Source of the DNA: Pseudovibrio axinellae
GTDB lineage: Bacteria; Pseudomonadota; Alphaproteobacteria; Rhizobiales; Stappiaceae
DNA: 64,000 nt
NCBI RefSeq assembly: GCF_900110875.1
Contig: NZ_FOFM01000002.1
Coordinates: 682,001-746,000 of the forward strand
Direction of reading: 5' to 3'
In this document: positions 52,337-62,476 of the stretch, piece by piece
Layout of the letters: each line of letters starts with the position of its first letter
How positions within the stretch are numbered: position 1 is the stretch's first letter
Position numbers and translations under genes: made by a program
The notes under the pieces: generated by a model
Told to the model about the DNA's origin: nothing
Databases searched by the model: none
What the model saw: the letters and a program-made list of their open reading frames with translations, nothing else

Positions 52337-53088
52337 ACGTGTGCCCCTCCAAGGTATGCTTCTTGAACCCGAGGATCGCCTTTAATATCCTCTGGTTTTC
52401 CTTCGGCAATAACCGTGCCTTGCGCTAACACACTGATCTTGCTGGCAAGCGAAAACACCACATGCATGTCGTGTTCAATGACGATCTTGGTAATACCGCG
52501 CTCGCCGATCCGCTTCAGCAGGTCGATGGTGTTGTTTGTATCTGCACGAGACATACCGGCTGTCGGCTCGTCCAGCAAAAGCAGTTTAGGGTCCTGAACC
52601 AGACACATCGCCAGCTCCAGTCGGCGCTTGTCACCGCGCGAAAGAGAGTCTGCGATCATGCCCTTCTTTTCAGCAAGCCCCACATCCTCAAGCATGTGAA
52701 GGGCTTTATCCCGAATTTCTCCAAGCCCATCAACGCGGGCCCATGCATTAAGAGAAAACGCGCCATCCCGTTTTGCGAGCGTCGGGATCATGATGTTATC
52801 CAGAAGTGTCAGGTCACCAAAGATCTCGGGTGTCTGAAACACACGGGAAACGCCTATCTGATTGATCTCATGAGGCTTTGCCCCAATAAGATCCTTTCCC
52901 AAAAAGGTAACCGAGCCACTATCAGGAATAAGTCGCCCGACAAAGCAGTTCAGCAATGTAGATTTGCCGGCACCATTGGGCCCGATAATCGCGTGAACAT
53001 GCCCTTGTTCGACAGAAAGGTTCACTTCATCGAGTGCTTTAAGGCCGCCAAAGCGCTTGTTCACGTTGGATACATTAAGAATTTCCAT
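52333..53088 (-). CDS. LivG-type ABC transporter ATP-binding protein
   Basis: A 251-residue ATPase. Walker A is IGPNGAGKSTLLN, the signature is LSRGDKRRLELAMCL and Walker B KLLLLDEPTAGMSRAD. The signature differs from that of urea-type UrtD (SHGQKQ), which argues against a urea system. It pairs with the LivF-type protein on the cytoplasmic face. Confidence 0.9.
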   Translation of the reverse strand: MEILNVSNVNKRFGGLKALDEVNLSVEQGHVHAIIGPNGAGKSTLLNCFVGRLIPDSGSVTFLGKDLIGAKPHEINQIGVSRVFQTPEIFGDLTLLDNIMIPTLAKRDGAFSLNAWARVDGLGEIRDKALHMLEDVGLAEKKGMIADSLSRGDKRRLELAMCLVQDPKLLLLDEPTAGMSRADTNNTIDLLKRIGERGITKIVIEHDMHVVFSLASKISVLAQGTVIAEGKPEDIKGDPRVQEAYLGGAHV

Positions 53089-53100
53089 GGTTGCCTCTCT

Positions 53101-54246
53101 TTATTCCGCCGCCGCAGCAGACTGTGAACTGCTGGTGAATTTGGGCTTAGGTTTGCTGCGAGAGAATATCTTGGAAATTCTGTTCAAGCCTTCCATGATA
53201 CCGCCAGGCAGGAAGATCACGACCACCATGAACAACAGGCCAAGCGTCAGGTGCCAACCCTCACCAACAAACAATCCAGCGATACTGACAACAGGCGCTT
53301 CAATAACATCTGGTAGGAAAGAGAAGATCGCATGTAGTGTTTGCTCGTTGTAAGCTGAGAAAATATTCTCAAAGTATTTGATAAGGCCTGCACCCAGGAT
53401 TGGACCCAACAAGGTGCCAGCGCCGCCAAGAATGGTCATCAAAACCACCTCACCAGAGGCTGTCCACTGCATGCGTTCTGCCCCAGCTAAGGGATCTGTT
53501 ACAGCCAGCAAACCACCTGCAACACCGGCAAATACCCCAGAGATTACAAAGGCTGCGAGCGTGTAGGGGCGCGTGTTTAATCCGGTGTAGCTCATACGGT
53601 TTTGGTTGGATTTTACTGCCCGAAGCATCATGCCAAAGGGACTACGGAAGATCCGTTGTGAGATGTAAAACCCCACGATGAGCAGTACTGCGCAGAAATA
53701 GAAGCCGGAGTAGCCAGTCATCTCGATACCAAACAGGCGAGAGATCAACGGACCGGTATCTGACCCAGACCCATCCAGTAACCGGGGATCAGACTGCAAC
53801 ACACGTAGGCCGGTTTCCCCATTGGTGATTGGGGTGAGCACCGAGTACGCCAGATTATAACTCATCTGCGCAAAAGCGAGCGTCAGGATTGAGAAGTAGA
53901 TCCCGGACCGGCGCAGAGAAATAAACCCGATGGCCAACGCAAACAGTGCTGAAAAGACAACTGAAAACAGCAGTGCTGGCAATGGGTTCATGCCCAGTAA
54001 CTTAAAGCTCCACACAGCTGCGTACGATCCCACGCCAAGAAACACCGCATGGCCAAAGCTCAGGTATCCGGTCAGGCCAAACAGAATGTTGAAACCAAGG
54101 GCAAACAACCCAAAAATCGCGAACTTCTGCAAAAGGTCCGGATATCCGGCTCCAATAGGGGCCAACCAAAGAGGCATTGCGAGAATAGCAAGTGTAAACA
54201 ACACAAACATGAGAAGGTCTGAGCGAGGAGTAACTTTGGTCAACAT
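53101..54246 (-). CDS. LivM-type ABC transporter permease
   Basis: A 381-residue inner-membrane permease with about nine hydrophobic segments. [27 protein letters not shown] and [21 protein letters not shown] are LivM motifs. A hydrophilic tail of about 25 residues ends in Ala/Glu. It stands 3 bases after the LivH-type gene. Confidence 0.9.
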   Translation of the reverse strand: MLTKVTPRSDLLMFVLFTLAILAMPLWLAPIGAGYPDLLQKFAIFGLFALGFNILFGLTGYLSFGHAVFLGVGSYAAVWSFKLLGMNPLPALLFSVVFSALFALAIGFISLRRSGIYFSILTLAFAQMSYNLAYSVLTPITNGETGLRVLQSDPRLLDGSGSDTGPLISRLFGIEMTGYSGFYFCAVLLIVGFYISQRIFRSPFGMMLRAVKSNQNRMSYTGLNTRPYTLAAFVISGVFAGVAGGLLAVTDPLAGAERMQWTASGEVVLMTILGGAGTLLGPILGAGLIKYFENIFSAYNEQTLHAIFSFLPDVIEAPVVSIAGLFVGEGWHLTLGLLFMVVVIFLPGGIMEGLNRISKIFSRSKPKPKFTSSSQSAAAAE

Positions 54247-54249
54247 AGC

Positions 54250-55278
54250 TCAGGTCTCCATCACGCCCTTGCGGCCCATCAGTCCACGCGGACGAACCAG
54301 AAGGATAATAACTGCAACAAGGTAGATAATGATTTGGTCGATGCCTGGCAGAATGGTTTTCACCTCGTTCATACTCGCAAAGCTCTGCAAAATACCAAGG
54401 AGAAAGCCGGCAGAAACAGCGCCGGGCAACGAGCCCATACCGCCAACCACAACCACAACAAAGGAGAGCACAAGAAAGTCCATGCCCATGTGGTAGTCAG
54501 GCGGCAAAATTGGCGTGTACATCACTCCGGCCAGTCCTGCGACCATGGCAGCAATGGCGAAAACAAGGGTGAAACGTCGCTCGATATTGATGCCAAGAAA
54601 ACCAACAGTTTCTCGGTCAGCCATGCCTGCACGAACAACCATACCAAAGGTGGTAAACTGTAGGAATGCGAACACTGAACCGATTATGCCAAGCGAGAAG
54701 AAGAGATAAACAATACGCCATTGCGGGTAAACAATAGTGCCGGGGTCAAAGCCGATCAGTGTACCCAAATCCATCGCACCACGCACGACGTCTGGTGCAG
54801 CCTGCGGAATTGGGTTTGCGCCGAAATATGACTTCACAATCTCTTGCAGCACGATGGCAAGGCCAAATGTCACCAAAATCTGTTCCGCATGCGGGCGCTT
54901 GTAAAAATGCCGGATCAGTCCGCGCTCCATCACATACCCGAAGAGCAGCATGAGTGGAACTGCAAGCAAAATTGACAAGGGAACTGAGTAGTTGAGCAGT
55001 GTCGTTCCCGTGTCACCCAGCCAGACTTCTATGTAAGGTGTGCGGGTTTCTAAAGGAGTGCCCCATGCCGTTATTTTGGTCGGATCGACAACGACTTGCT
55101 CTAGGCTTATCACATGGTTGAATGCCACTGCGCAGAAGGCGCCCAGCATAAACAACGCCCCATGGGCGAAGTTTACAACTCCAAGTGTCCCAAAAATAAG
55201 CGTCAGGCCCAACGCGATCAGTGCGTAGGCACCGCCCTTATCAAGGCCGTTGAGAATTTGAAGAACGATGGCATCCAT
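54250..55278 (-). CDS. LivH-type ABC transporter permease
   Basis: A 342-residue permease. The start ILNGLDKGGAYALIALGLTLIFGTLGVVNFAHGALFMLGAF is the LivH signature, and VVVGGMGSLPGAVSAGFLLGIL comes near the end. The periplasmic loop around residues 60-100 is longer than usual. It forms the heterodimeric channel with the LivM-type protein. Confidence 0.9.
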   Translation of the reverse strand: MDAIVLQILNGLDKGGAYALIALGLTLIFGTLGVVNFAHGALFMLGAFCAVAFNHVISLEQVVVDPTKITAWGTPLETRTPYIEVWLGDTGTTLLNYSVPLSILLAVPLMLLFGYVMERGLIRHFYKRPHAEQILVTFGLAIVLQEIVKSYFGANPIPQAAPDVVRGAMDLGTLIGFDPGTIVYPQWRIVYLFFSLGIIGSVFAFLQFTTFGMVVRAGMADRETVGFLGINIERRFTLVFAIAAMVAGLAGVMYTPILPPDYHMGMDFLVLSFVVVVVGGMGSLPGAVSAGFLLGILQSFASMNEVKTILPGIDQIIIYLVAVIILLVRPRGLMGRKGVMET

Positions 55279-55358
55279 CGGCCCTTCTCCCTTCTATGTC
55301 TGTGAGAGGGTGCAAGGCATCCACTGCGGCAAGTCAACCGTTCATGAGGGAGCCATGA

Positions 55359-55385
55359 CCCGGCTGCAGACGTGATGCAGCCGGG
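55359..55385 (-). terminator. Strong intercistronic hairpin after the binding-protein gene
   Basis: CCCGGCTGCA and TGCAGCCGGG form a perfect 10-bp GC-rich stem with a 7-base loop, between the substrate-binding gene and the LivH-type gene. It lies 13 bases after the binding-protein stop on the minus strand with no U-tract following. Such hairpins commonly protect the binding-protein mRNA and lower permease expression. Confidence 0.65.
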
Positions 55386-55397
55386 CAAAGGTTTTTG

Positions 55398-56744
55398 TTA
55401 GACCTTGTAAGGTCCAAGCTCACCACCAAAGATTTCTGGGTCATAGGTGACCTGAGCAGATGGTGTGACTTCGACAACTTCAAGAAGGTCAAAGCGAGAC
55501 GTTGCGTTCTCGTTACCCTTCACAACCAACACATCTTTGAAGCACTGGTGATCAGCGCCGCGGTAAAGGGTTGGACCGTTCCCCATTCCGTCAAACTGAT
55601 GGTCTTCCAAAGCCTTGATGACTTCAGCAGGGTTAAAGGTGCCAGCACGCTCACAGGCATCTGCATAAAGCAGCGTTTGAACGTAACAGGTGTGTGCAGC
55701 CTGGGATGGTGGGAAACCATATTCCTGACCAAACGACTTAACGAAGGCTTTTGAACCTTCATCCTGCAAAGACCAGTTCCAGTTGGTCGTTCCGTAAATA
55801 CCTTTGATGTTCTCGCCAGCACCTTGTGCCATGAGACGGGAGTAGAGCGGTACGATGATCTCAAAGTTCTTGCCGTTCACCAGCTTGTCACGCAGGCCAA
55901 ACTGAACAGCCTGTGTCAGAGAGTTGATCATGTCCTTACCGTAGTGGTTCAGGATCAACACATCTGCGCCAGAGTTCAGAACAGGAGCAATGTACTGCGA
56001 GAAGTCACCGGCACCTAGCGGGGTACGTACTTTGTTGACGGTCTCCCAGCCAAGGCCTTCTGTGGTGTTGGCGATAGATTCTTCCTGTGTCCAGCCCCAT
56101 GTGTAGTCGGCAGTCAGATGGTAAGCACGGCGATCCTTGCCCATTTGCTTTTCAAGCACTGGGCCCAGAGCTGCTCCGGACATATAGGCGTTGAAGAAGT
56201 GGCGGAAACCATAACGGCGCTTGTCTTTACCGGTGGTGTCGTTGGAGTGTGTCAGGCCACACATGAACACGATGCCCATTTCCTGGGCCAAAGATTGTTG
56301 AGCAATCGCAACACCAGAGGATGAACCTCCAGACCACATGATAACGCCGTCTTTTTCCACCATACGCTTGGCAGAGGCACGTGCAGCATCAGACTTGGTC
56401 TGAGTATCTCCAGTTACATACTCAACCTTCTTTCCAAGAATACCGTTCCCTTCCAGGGAAAGGGGCTTCATGGTGTTCAACATGCCACCATCACCTTCAC
56501 CATTCAGGTGTTTAACGGCGAGTTGGTATGCACGCAATTCGTCAGCGCCTTCATCGGCATAGGCGCCGGTTTGTGGAACGTTGAAACCAAATGTAACGCT
56601 CTTAGAATTGGTAGGGTCATTGCGGAAGTTTGTATCCGCCCATGCATTACGTGTAATAATCGTTGGCGTTGCAAGAACCAGTCCGCTGGCTGCACCCGCC
56701 TTTAATAGACTACGCCGATTAATCGGCCTGCGAAAATTACTCAT
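55398..56744 (-). CDS. Tat-exported Liv-type substrate-binding protein
   Basis: A 448-residue periplasmic binding protein of the COG0683/Peripla_BP_6 family. The signal has a twin-arginine motif (NRRSLLKAGAASGLVLATP), so it is probably exported folded. The mature body has GFNVPQTGAYADEG, the SSGVAIAQQSLAQEMGIVFMCG hinge and HLTADYTWGWTQEES. The ligand is an amino acid, amide or similar; I cannot tell which. A GGGAGG ribosome site precedes ATG 56744. It is first in the operon. Confidence 0.9.
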   Translation of the reverse strand: MSNFRRPINRRSLLKAGAASGLVLATPTIITRNAWADTNFRNDPTNSKSVTFGFNVPQTGAYADEGADELRAYQLAVKHLNGEGDGGMLNTMKPLSLEGNGILGKKVEYVTGDTQTKSDAARASAKRMVEKDGVIMWSGGSSSGVAIAQQSLAQEMGIVFMCGLTHSNDTTGKDKRRYGFRHFFNAYMSGAALGPVLEKQMGKDRRAYHLTADYTWGWTQEESIANTTEGLGWETVNKVRTPLGAGDFSQYIAPVLNSGADVLILNHYGKDMINSLTQAVQFGLRDKLVNGKNFEIIVPLYSRLMAQGAGENIKGIYGTTNWNWSLQDEGSKAFVKSFGQEYGFPPSQAAHTCYVQTLLYADACERAGTFNPAEVIKALEDHQFDGMGNGPTLYRGADHQCFKDVLVVKGNENATSRFDLLEVVEVTPSAQVTYDPEIFGGELGPYKV

Positions 56745-57180
56745 GAAATCCTCCCGAAAGGCATACTGCCCAGTTTTGGAGCGTGAACAGGCCCCGTCCT
56801 CCCCAGAACCTTATGTGAAGTCTCACGATCTTTCGCTGGAAACATTACACATATCACGCAGAGTAAATCGTAGTTGGTTAGTAATATGAATCGCAATTCG
56901 ACTTATGGTTTTTAAACCAAAGGTTAATGCTAGTTATTAGTATAGGAGATACTGTAATTCTTTTGTCTATATTGATTTTAGTATTGTGTTGCAGCGCAAA
57001 CTTAACTTTGATTAATTTAATTCATTCTGCGTAATTTCCGAAATGTGGCCTTAGAACGCAGAGTTAAGGGAAAACACCAGCGTGTGCCCCCTAACGAGGA
57101 TAGCCGATGTTCGTTGTTTAGTTGAAAAACAAACATCGGCTATCTCGTGGTGCAGTATGTTATGTGTGCAAGTGCGTTGC
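56745..57180. other. Intergenic region with ABC-operon promoter and a long inverted repeat
   Basis: A gap of 436 bases, AT-rich from about 56870 to 57050, holding the promoter of the ABC operon. No reading frame with a ribosome site is seen. Its left end contains a long inverted repeat (separate entry). Confidence 0.6.
57094..57148. repeat. 17-bp imperfect inverted repeat downstream of the globin chemoreceptor gene
   Basis: The left arm at 57094-57111 is complementary to the right arm at 57132-57148, with one bulged G; the core GATAGCCGATGTT / AACATCGGCTATC pairs exactly. It starts about 30 bases after the chemoreceptor stop. It could terminate that gene, though it lacks a U-tract, or serve as a protein-binding site. 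Confidence 0.5.
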
Positions 57181-58515
57181 TTACTTTAAATCACTTAGGA
57201 AATGCCGAACCGAGGCTTTTAGATCGCAAGCTTGCTGAGATAAAACTGCAGCTGCATCTAAAACGCTGATCGCTGTTGTGTCGGTTTGCATAGCCGCCGC
57301 TTGCACCTGTCCGATGCTTTGAGAAACCTGTGTTGTCCCTGCCGCAGCATCGCTGATGTTAGAAGCAATCGAATGAGTAGCGATACCTTGTTGTTCTACT
57401 GCACTGGCAATTGCATTGGCACTTAGGCTCATCTCTGAAATGACGTCTTTGATATCAGAAATTGCCTGTTTCGACTCAGTTGTGCTCTCTTGAATTCCAG
57501 AGATCTGCGCGCTGATCTTTACCGTTGCACTTGCAGTTTGTTCTGCAAGAGATTTCACCTCGTGTGCGACGACAGCAAAGCCCTTGCCCAGCTCGCCAGC
57601 CCGTGCCGCCTCAATCGTTGCATTAAGCGCAAGAAGGTGGGTTTGCTCGGAGATCTTATTAATTAAATCAATAATATCACCAATCTCAATTGCGACATTC
57701 GAAAGGCGGCTTACCTGTTCAAATGCTTTTGTTGATGCTTCCGTAGCGTTTGTAGCAGTAATCGTCGTTTTATGGACCTGCTCTGCAATTTCGGAAATTG
57801 CCAGTCCCAGTTCTTCTGTCGCGCTGCGCACAGCATCTACATTCTGCGATGCGTCGATGGACGTGGTTGCCACGTCAGAGCTAATCTGGTTGGTTAAATC
57901 AGCCGTTTGGGAAAGAGACTTCGCAGAGCCATGCAAATCATCGGCGGTATTTGTGATGGAACTTGCAACGTGTCCGACAGACCCCTCAAAGCTGTCTACT
58001 AACTTACGCAGAAAGGCTTGGCGGATTTCTGCGCCAGTCTGATCATAGACAGTGAGTGCAAGGTCCATATCCAGCAAAATAACCTTATGAAGGATACCCT
58101 GGAGGTTTCTAGCTGACCGCTGAGCGCGTGAGAAAATGCGTATTGTTGCCTGATTGCTTAGAGCTGCATTCAACAAACTGCCCAAACAACTATAAGCACC
58201 AATATACCATCTGGGGGTCAAGCCCAGGCGCTGATGCGTCCTGCCAATGCGCTGAACAGAATCTGCATAATGCTGATCAAGCTCACCGCTGCAAATGAGC
58301 CCCCAATGCTCAAGCTGCTTACTCTTTGCATGAGCCATATGAGCATCATTTTCGAATATAGCTAGAGTTTCTGGAAAGCTCCGTATGTGATTGTAGAAAT
58401 CATCCAAAACGCTTGGCATGATCTTCATAATGATTTCTTTGGAATTTCGTAATTCTTCCAGTTCTGACAAAGATATACAGTGATACCTAAGCCGACCCTC
58501 AATAGTGTCACTCAT
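57181..58515 (-). CDS. Globin-coupled methyl-accepting chemotaxis protein (HemAT-like)
   Basis: A 444-residue soluble chemoreceptor without membrane segments. Residues 15-165 form a protoglobin sensor; the proximal heme ligand is His94 in [11 protein letters not shown], followed by [12 protein letters not shown]. The C-terminal part (about 200-440) is an MCP signalling domain with the conserved hairpin tip [41 protein letters not shown]. It should sense O2 (or NO/CO) and signal to CheA. It diverges from an NsrR-like gene across a perfect FNR box. Confidence 0.92.
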   Translation of the reverse strand: MSDTIEGRLRYHCISLSELEELRNSKEIIMKIMPSVLDDFYNHIRSFPETLAIFENDAHMAHAKSKQLEHWGLICSGELDQHYADSVQRIGRTHQRLGLTPRWYIGAYSCLGSLLNAALSNQATIRIFSRAQRSARNLQGILHKVILLDMDLALTVYDQTGAEIRQAFLRKLVDSFEGSVGHVASSITNTADDLHGSAKSLSQTADLTNQISSDVATTSIDASQNVDAVRSATEELGLAISEIAEQVHKTTITATNATEASTKAFEQVSRLSNVAIEIGDIIDLINKISEQTHLLALNATIEAARAGELGKGFAVVAHEVKSLAEQTASATVKISAQISGIQESTTESKQAISDIKDVISEMSLSANAIASAVEQQGIATHSIASNISDAAAGTTQVSQSIGQVQAAAMQTDTTAISVLDAAAVLSQQACDLKASVRHFLSDLK

Positions 58516-58848
58516 TAAAATTCGATACCTGTTGAATTATCGTTTTTACTTCTTTGGGTTGTTGTTCATGGGAATGTGTCATTCTCAGAATAAAAAAAGC
58601 ACAAACTAAAATAATTAGTCTAGGTATGGAAGATTAGCTCTATTTACCTATCGTAATTGGTAGGGTGCTTGCAGGCGTAAATTGCATTTATATTTTGATA
58701 ATTTTTGATAAAGATCAATGTTCCCCTATGAGTACTGCTTTCTTGTAGTATATGACCAGCGCTAGGCAATAAAAATGATAGCTCTAATGTTTTTAGTAAA
58801 ATTCAATATAAAAAGCATTTTCAGCTTTGGAGTAAGGTTGAGGTACCT
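58516..58848. other. Divergent promoter region of chemoreceptor and Rrf2 genes
   Basis: An AT-rich gap of 333 bases with a perfect FNR box at 58705-58718. It also holds an ATTGCATTT element (58681-58689) that resembles half of an NsrR site. No gene is seen in it. Confidence 0.6.
58705..58718. promoter_or_regulatory. Perfect FNR-box
   Basis: TTGATAAAGATCAA matches the FNR consensus TTGAT-N4-ATCAA at all ten defined positions. It sits 131 bases before the Rrf2 regulator and 190 bases before the globin-chemoreceptor, so either gene or both may be controlled by an oxygen-sensing FNR/FixK protein. Confidence 0.75.
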
Positions 58849-59313
58849 ATGAAGTTAACTGGGATGACAGATGTAGCGGTTCGCATTTTGATGCTCATGG
58901 CTGTCAACCGGAACGACAAGTGGACGATTGATCGCTTGTCTGAGGCAACCAACACTGGGCGTCCGCAGGTCGCCAAGGTCGTGCAGATATTGAACCGAAA
59001 AGGGTATATCAAGTCTCGTCGTGGGCGCTTAGGTGGGCTCATGCTTGCACATGCTCCTGCTTCCATAAACATCGGCAAACTTATCCGCACTGTTGAAGAT
59101 AACTTCGCACTTGTGGAGTGCTTTTCCTGTAACACGACAAAATCATGCCCCTTAGCTGGTGTGTGCAGGTTCAGGGGTAAGCTAAAGGGAGCATTGGATT
59201 CATTTATGGGAGAGTTGGATTCAATTTTTCTCACGCAAATAATTGAAAATGCAGAAGAAATTAAAACGAGTGTTGGAGCAGATACAGACCGCACGCTCAA
59301 GCTCTCTGCATAA
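58849..59313 (+). CDS. Rrf2-family Fe-S regulator, NsrR-like
   Basis: A 154-residue Rrf2 protein. The winged-helix domain (1-75) has WTIDRLSEATNTGRPQVAKVVQILNRKGYI and RGRLGG. Cysteines 94, 100 and 106 fit C-X5-C-X5-C, the Fe-S ligand pattern of NsrR; Cys91 is extra. NsrR senses nitric oxide and represses NO-detoxification genes. No such gene is adjacent, so the NO assignment rests on the motif only. The FNR box upstream agrees with a role at low oxygen. Confidence 0.83.
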   Translation: MKLTGMTDVAVRILMLMAVNRNDKWTIDRLSEATNTGRPQVAKVVQILNRKGYIKSRRGRLGGLMLAHAPASINIGKLIRTVEDNFALVECFSCNTTKSCPLAGVCRFRGKLKGALDSFMGELDSIFLTQIIENAEEIKTSVGADTDRTLKLSA

Positions 59314-59509
59314 ATAAAAGCAATAAATCAAAATTTGAATAACTGGGTTTCGTGAGCATTAACTGAGAGTGATCATTATCTCGCAGTGCTCACGCCTGCT
59401 TAAGACTGTTTCGCGAAAATCATGCCATGTTTATGTGAACTCTGTACCTATCGGCACAGGGTTTTGTCCATTTTGGGCACTAGCGAATTGTTCGGCGCAG
59501 GCAATTTTT

Positions 59510-62422
59510 ATGAGACGAGTCAGGTACTCAATTTCTCTTAAACTGGCAATCATCTCAGTTGTCGCTATTGCTCTATCTTACCTCGCTCTCACATTTCTTG
59601 TTGTTATTCAGTGGGAAAGAACGCTGGAACTGCAAAGTGGGCAACTCTCCCAAATCGCGGAGAACCAGTTTTCAGCAGCGCTTGAGCGAGACGTGGTCCT
59701 GGTACGCCACCGTATTCAGTCGCAGTTAGACGAGACGGCAGCCAGCCTTTCCGCGATTGGCGGAAAAGGTGATATTGTAAAAGCTGCTGAAACACGCGTA
59801 TGGGCTGGTGATGTGAATATCTTATCGCTGGTTCAAGAAGGCACTCCGCTGGATGCAATCATTCTTCTAAACTATCGGGGGCAGATTGTTGGAGCCTCCA
59901 AGCGCGAAGATCCTGGCCTGTTACAAAAGCAACTCCTAAAAGTTCAACTGAAGCACACGCCGAGTACGATTTGGAGGCCTGCAATAGGTAAGGGACCGGC
60001 AATAAGATACACATTGCTGCCTGCAACGCAGTTTGACCCGCTGTTACCGCGAGAACCCTCGACAGGTGTCTCGCAGGTGCTATATTCTTCGCTGGTCGAC
60101 CCGGGAACAAAGTGGCGTGGTGCATTGGTTGCCCAAAGGTGGTTTCCCTTTAACTCTGAGGTAATAAATGAATATAGCCAGATCTCTGGGGCAGAGATCG
60201 CGATTTTCTATGACGATAAGCTGGTAGGCGCCTCGCCAAACGTACCAGTTCAAGCACTGCAAAAACCGGGAAGCCTGGACAGACTTAAAATCTTGAATAC
60301 CGCGTTTGAGTTTTGCGATGACGGCCCTCCACCTCTTGTTATTTGCGCCTTCAAACCCTTGGAAGCATTGCTGGACGCGCAACAGCGGCTTCGTAATGTA
60401 GGAGAGGAAACCAGCGGGCAGACCCTTGAAAGGTTGATCGTACTGGGATTTGCGGCCTGCTTCATCATCTTCATCGTTGCCTTGTTTGTGTCTCGAAAAA
60501 TGTCCCAGCCACTGCAGAGGATCGCTGACGCGCTTTCCGATGTCGCTGGCGGCAACTTTGATGTTCGGGTCGAAGGAACCCGAAGAATGGATGAGGTGGG
60601 CGAGATTGCACGTGCCGTTAAAGTGCTGCAGGCGTCCGCGCGTGAACGTGACAGTCTACGTCTGAATATCCAGAAAACAAACAAGGAGTTACGTAAGAAA
60701 GAGCAAGAGCTGGTAAAGCAGAATACGTTGTTCGATGCGGCTTTGAACAATATGTCTCATGGATTGTGCATGTTCGACACACAGAAAAGACTGATCGCGT
60801 ATAATCAACGCTTCGATGATATTTTCGGCTGTGCGCGGGGTGATGCGAAAATTGGCACAACATGGGATGAAATGGTCGAAACAATGCCTCTGGCGGAACC
60901 CTCATTTGAGGAGAGAGACCAAATCTCCGTCGCTCAACAGCTGTGGCCCAGTACAATGCGCAGTACGTTCACACTGATATTGCAAAGTGAACAGGTTATT
61001 CTAATGACCCTTGAACCCCAGGATGGCGGTGGGTGGGTTGCAATTTTTGAAGATATCACCGACAGGCAGCGCATCAGTGATCATCTGAGCTATTTGGCGA
61101 CGCACGATGCACTCACTAAACTCCCCAACCGGCTTCTTTTGAATGAGCGTTTGCAGGAAATGAAGCAAGCAGCTCTTGAGCAAGATGAGCAGTTTGGAAT
61201 CTTATGGATCGACCTTGATGAGTTTAAAACGATCAATGATTCCCTGGGGCATGCAGTTGGCGACAAGCTTTTGTGCCATGTCGCCAAAATTTTGCGAGAG
61301 CAAGTGAGCAACAAAGAGATGGTTGCCCGTCTCGGCGGCGATGAGTTCGCTATCCTGTCAAAACTTCCGGCCTCCCGCGATGAACTCGAAAATATCGCCA
61401 AGGAAATTCTCAAGGTTGTTGCATCTCCGTGCTTTTTGGAAGGGCATGAGATTGTTGTTGCGGCGAGCGTTGGCATTGCGATGTTTAGCAAAAGACACCA
61501 AAATGTTGATGAGCTGATCCGGTTTGCAGATCTTGCCCTGTATCAGGCCAAAAACGATGGCCGCAGCACCTATCGCTTCTTTGAGGATGATATGGCTGCC
61601 AAGATTAAGCAACGCCAGACCTTGATCACTGATCTGTATAAGGCAACTGCCAACCGAGAGCTGGAGGTCTATTTCCAGCCGCAAGTGACGCTTGAAAATG
61701 GAGAAATCTCCGGCTTTGAAGCTTTGTTGCGATGGAACCACTCGCGTTATGGCTTCATTTCTCCAATTGAGTTTATCCCTCTGGCAGAGGAAACCGGCCT
61801 CATTCTCGAAATTGGTGCCTGGGTGTTGGAAGAAGCATGCTTTCTTGCAGCCTCCTGGCCTAAGCCGGTAAATCTGTCAGTGAACCTTTCTCCTCGGCAG
61901 ATTTACTGCGAACAGCTTCTTCCCGTGGTTGATGATGTGCTGACACGCACCGGGCTGGACCCAGGGCGTCTTGAGTTGGAGGTGACGGAGACAATGCTGT
62001 TGGCAGATCATTTGCGTGTTCGCCAAACCTTGGCAAAGCTACAGGAAGGCGGTGTCAAAATCTCTATGGATGATTTTGGGACTGGCTACTCGTCTTTGAG
62101 TACACTTCGCCGCTTTCCGTTTGACAGAATTAAAGTCGATAGATCCTTCGTGATGAGTATGAGCAAGGATGATGACGCTCGTTTCATCGTAAATTCGGTG
62201 ATCGATCTGGCAAATAGCCTTGGTATTGTGACCACAGCGGAAGGCGTGGAAACTAAAGAAATTGCAGAGCAGCTGAAAGCAGAAGGGTGCACTGAGGCAC
62301 AGGGCTATTATTTTGGTAAACCATCTCCCCCAAACCAGGCGTTGGTCTGGATGTTGGGAGAGGCGAACGGAATCTCACTAGAAGACCAAGTCAACAAGAA
62401 GCAAAACAAAACAAAACAGTAG
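59510..62422 (+). CDS. Membrane GGDEF-EAL protein with HAMP and PAS domains
   Basis: A 970-residue c-di-GMP enzyme. TM1 is at about 8-30, then a periplasmic sensor of about 270 residues, TM2 at about 305-325, HAMP (SRKMSQPLQRIADALSDV on), and a PAS domain (ALNNMSHGLCMFDTQKRLIAYN). The GGDEF domain has an intact ARLGGDEFAIL motif (about 606-616). The EAL domain has EALLRW (about 736), ELEVTETMLL, DDFGTGYSSL and KVDRSF, all intact, so both synthesis and hydrolysis are possible. ATG 59510 is chosen because the 47 codons before it lack family character and the first helix follows it directly. Confidence 0.92.
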   Translation: MRRVRYSISLKLAIISVVAIALSYLALTFLVVIQWERTLELQSGQLSQIAENQFSAALERDVVLVRHRIQSQLDETAASLSAIGGKGDIVKAAETRVWAGDVNILSLVQEGTPLDAIILLNYRGQIVGASKREDPGLLQKQLLKVQLKHTPSTIWRPAIGKGPAIRYTLLPATQFDPLLPREPSTGVSQVLYSSLVDPGTKWRGALVAQRWFPFNSEVINEYSQISGAEIAIFYDDKLVGASPNVPVQALQKPGSLDRLKILNTAFEFCDDGPPPLVICAFKPLEALLDAQQRLRNVGEETSGQTLERLIVLGFAACFIIFIVALFVSRKMSQPLQRIADALSDVAGGNFDVRVEGTRRMDEVGEIARAVKVLQASARERDSLRLNIQKTNKELRKKEQELVKQNTLFDAALNNMSHGLCMFDTQKRLIAYNQRFDDIFGCARGDAKIGTTWDEMVETMPLAEPSFEERDQISVAQQLWPSTMRSTFTLILQSEQVILMTLEPQDGGGWVAIFEDITDRQRISDHLSYLATHDALTKLPNRLLLNERLQEMKQAALEQDEQFGILWIDLDEFKTINDSLGHAVGDKLLCHVAKILREQVSNKEMVARLGGDEFAILSKLPASRDELENIAKEILKVVASPCFLEGHEIVVAASVGIAMFSKRHQNVDELIRFADLALYQAKNDGRSTYRFFEDDMAAKIKQRQTLITDLYKATANRELEVYFQPQVTLENGEISGFEALLRWNHSRYGFISPIEFIPLAEETGLILEIGAWVLEEACFLAASWPKPVNLSVNLSPRQIYCEQLLPVVDDVLTRTGLDPGRLELEVTETMLLADHLRVRQTLAKLQEGGVKISMDDFGTGYSSLSTLRRFPFDRIKVDRSFVMSMSKDDDARFIVNSVIDLANSLGIVTTAEGVETKEIAEQLKAEGCTEAQGYYFGKPSPPNQALVWMLGEANGISLEDQVNKKQNKTKQ

Positions 62423-62476
62423 GTCACGTTGGCGTTGTCATCGCTGCGCAGGCATAGGCTGGTGTCTAGGTCGTGA

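Noticed and set aside
51557-56744. Urea transporter (UrtABCDE)
   Set aside because: The LivG-type ATPase lacks the UrtD-like signature, there are no urease genes nearby, and the permeases look like general LivH/LivM proteins.
58681-58689. NsrR binding site
   Set aside because: Only one half-like element (ATTGCATTT) is visible; the second half-site is not convincing.
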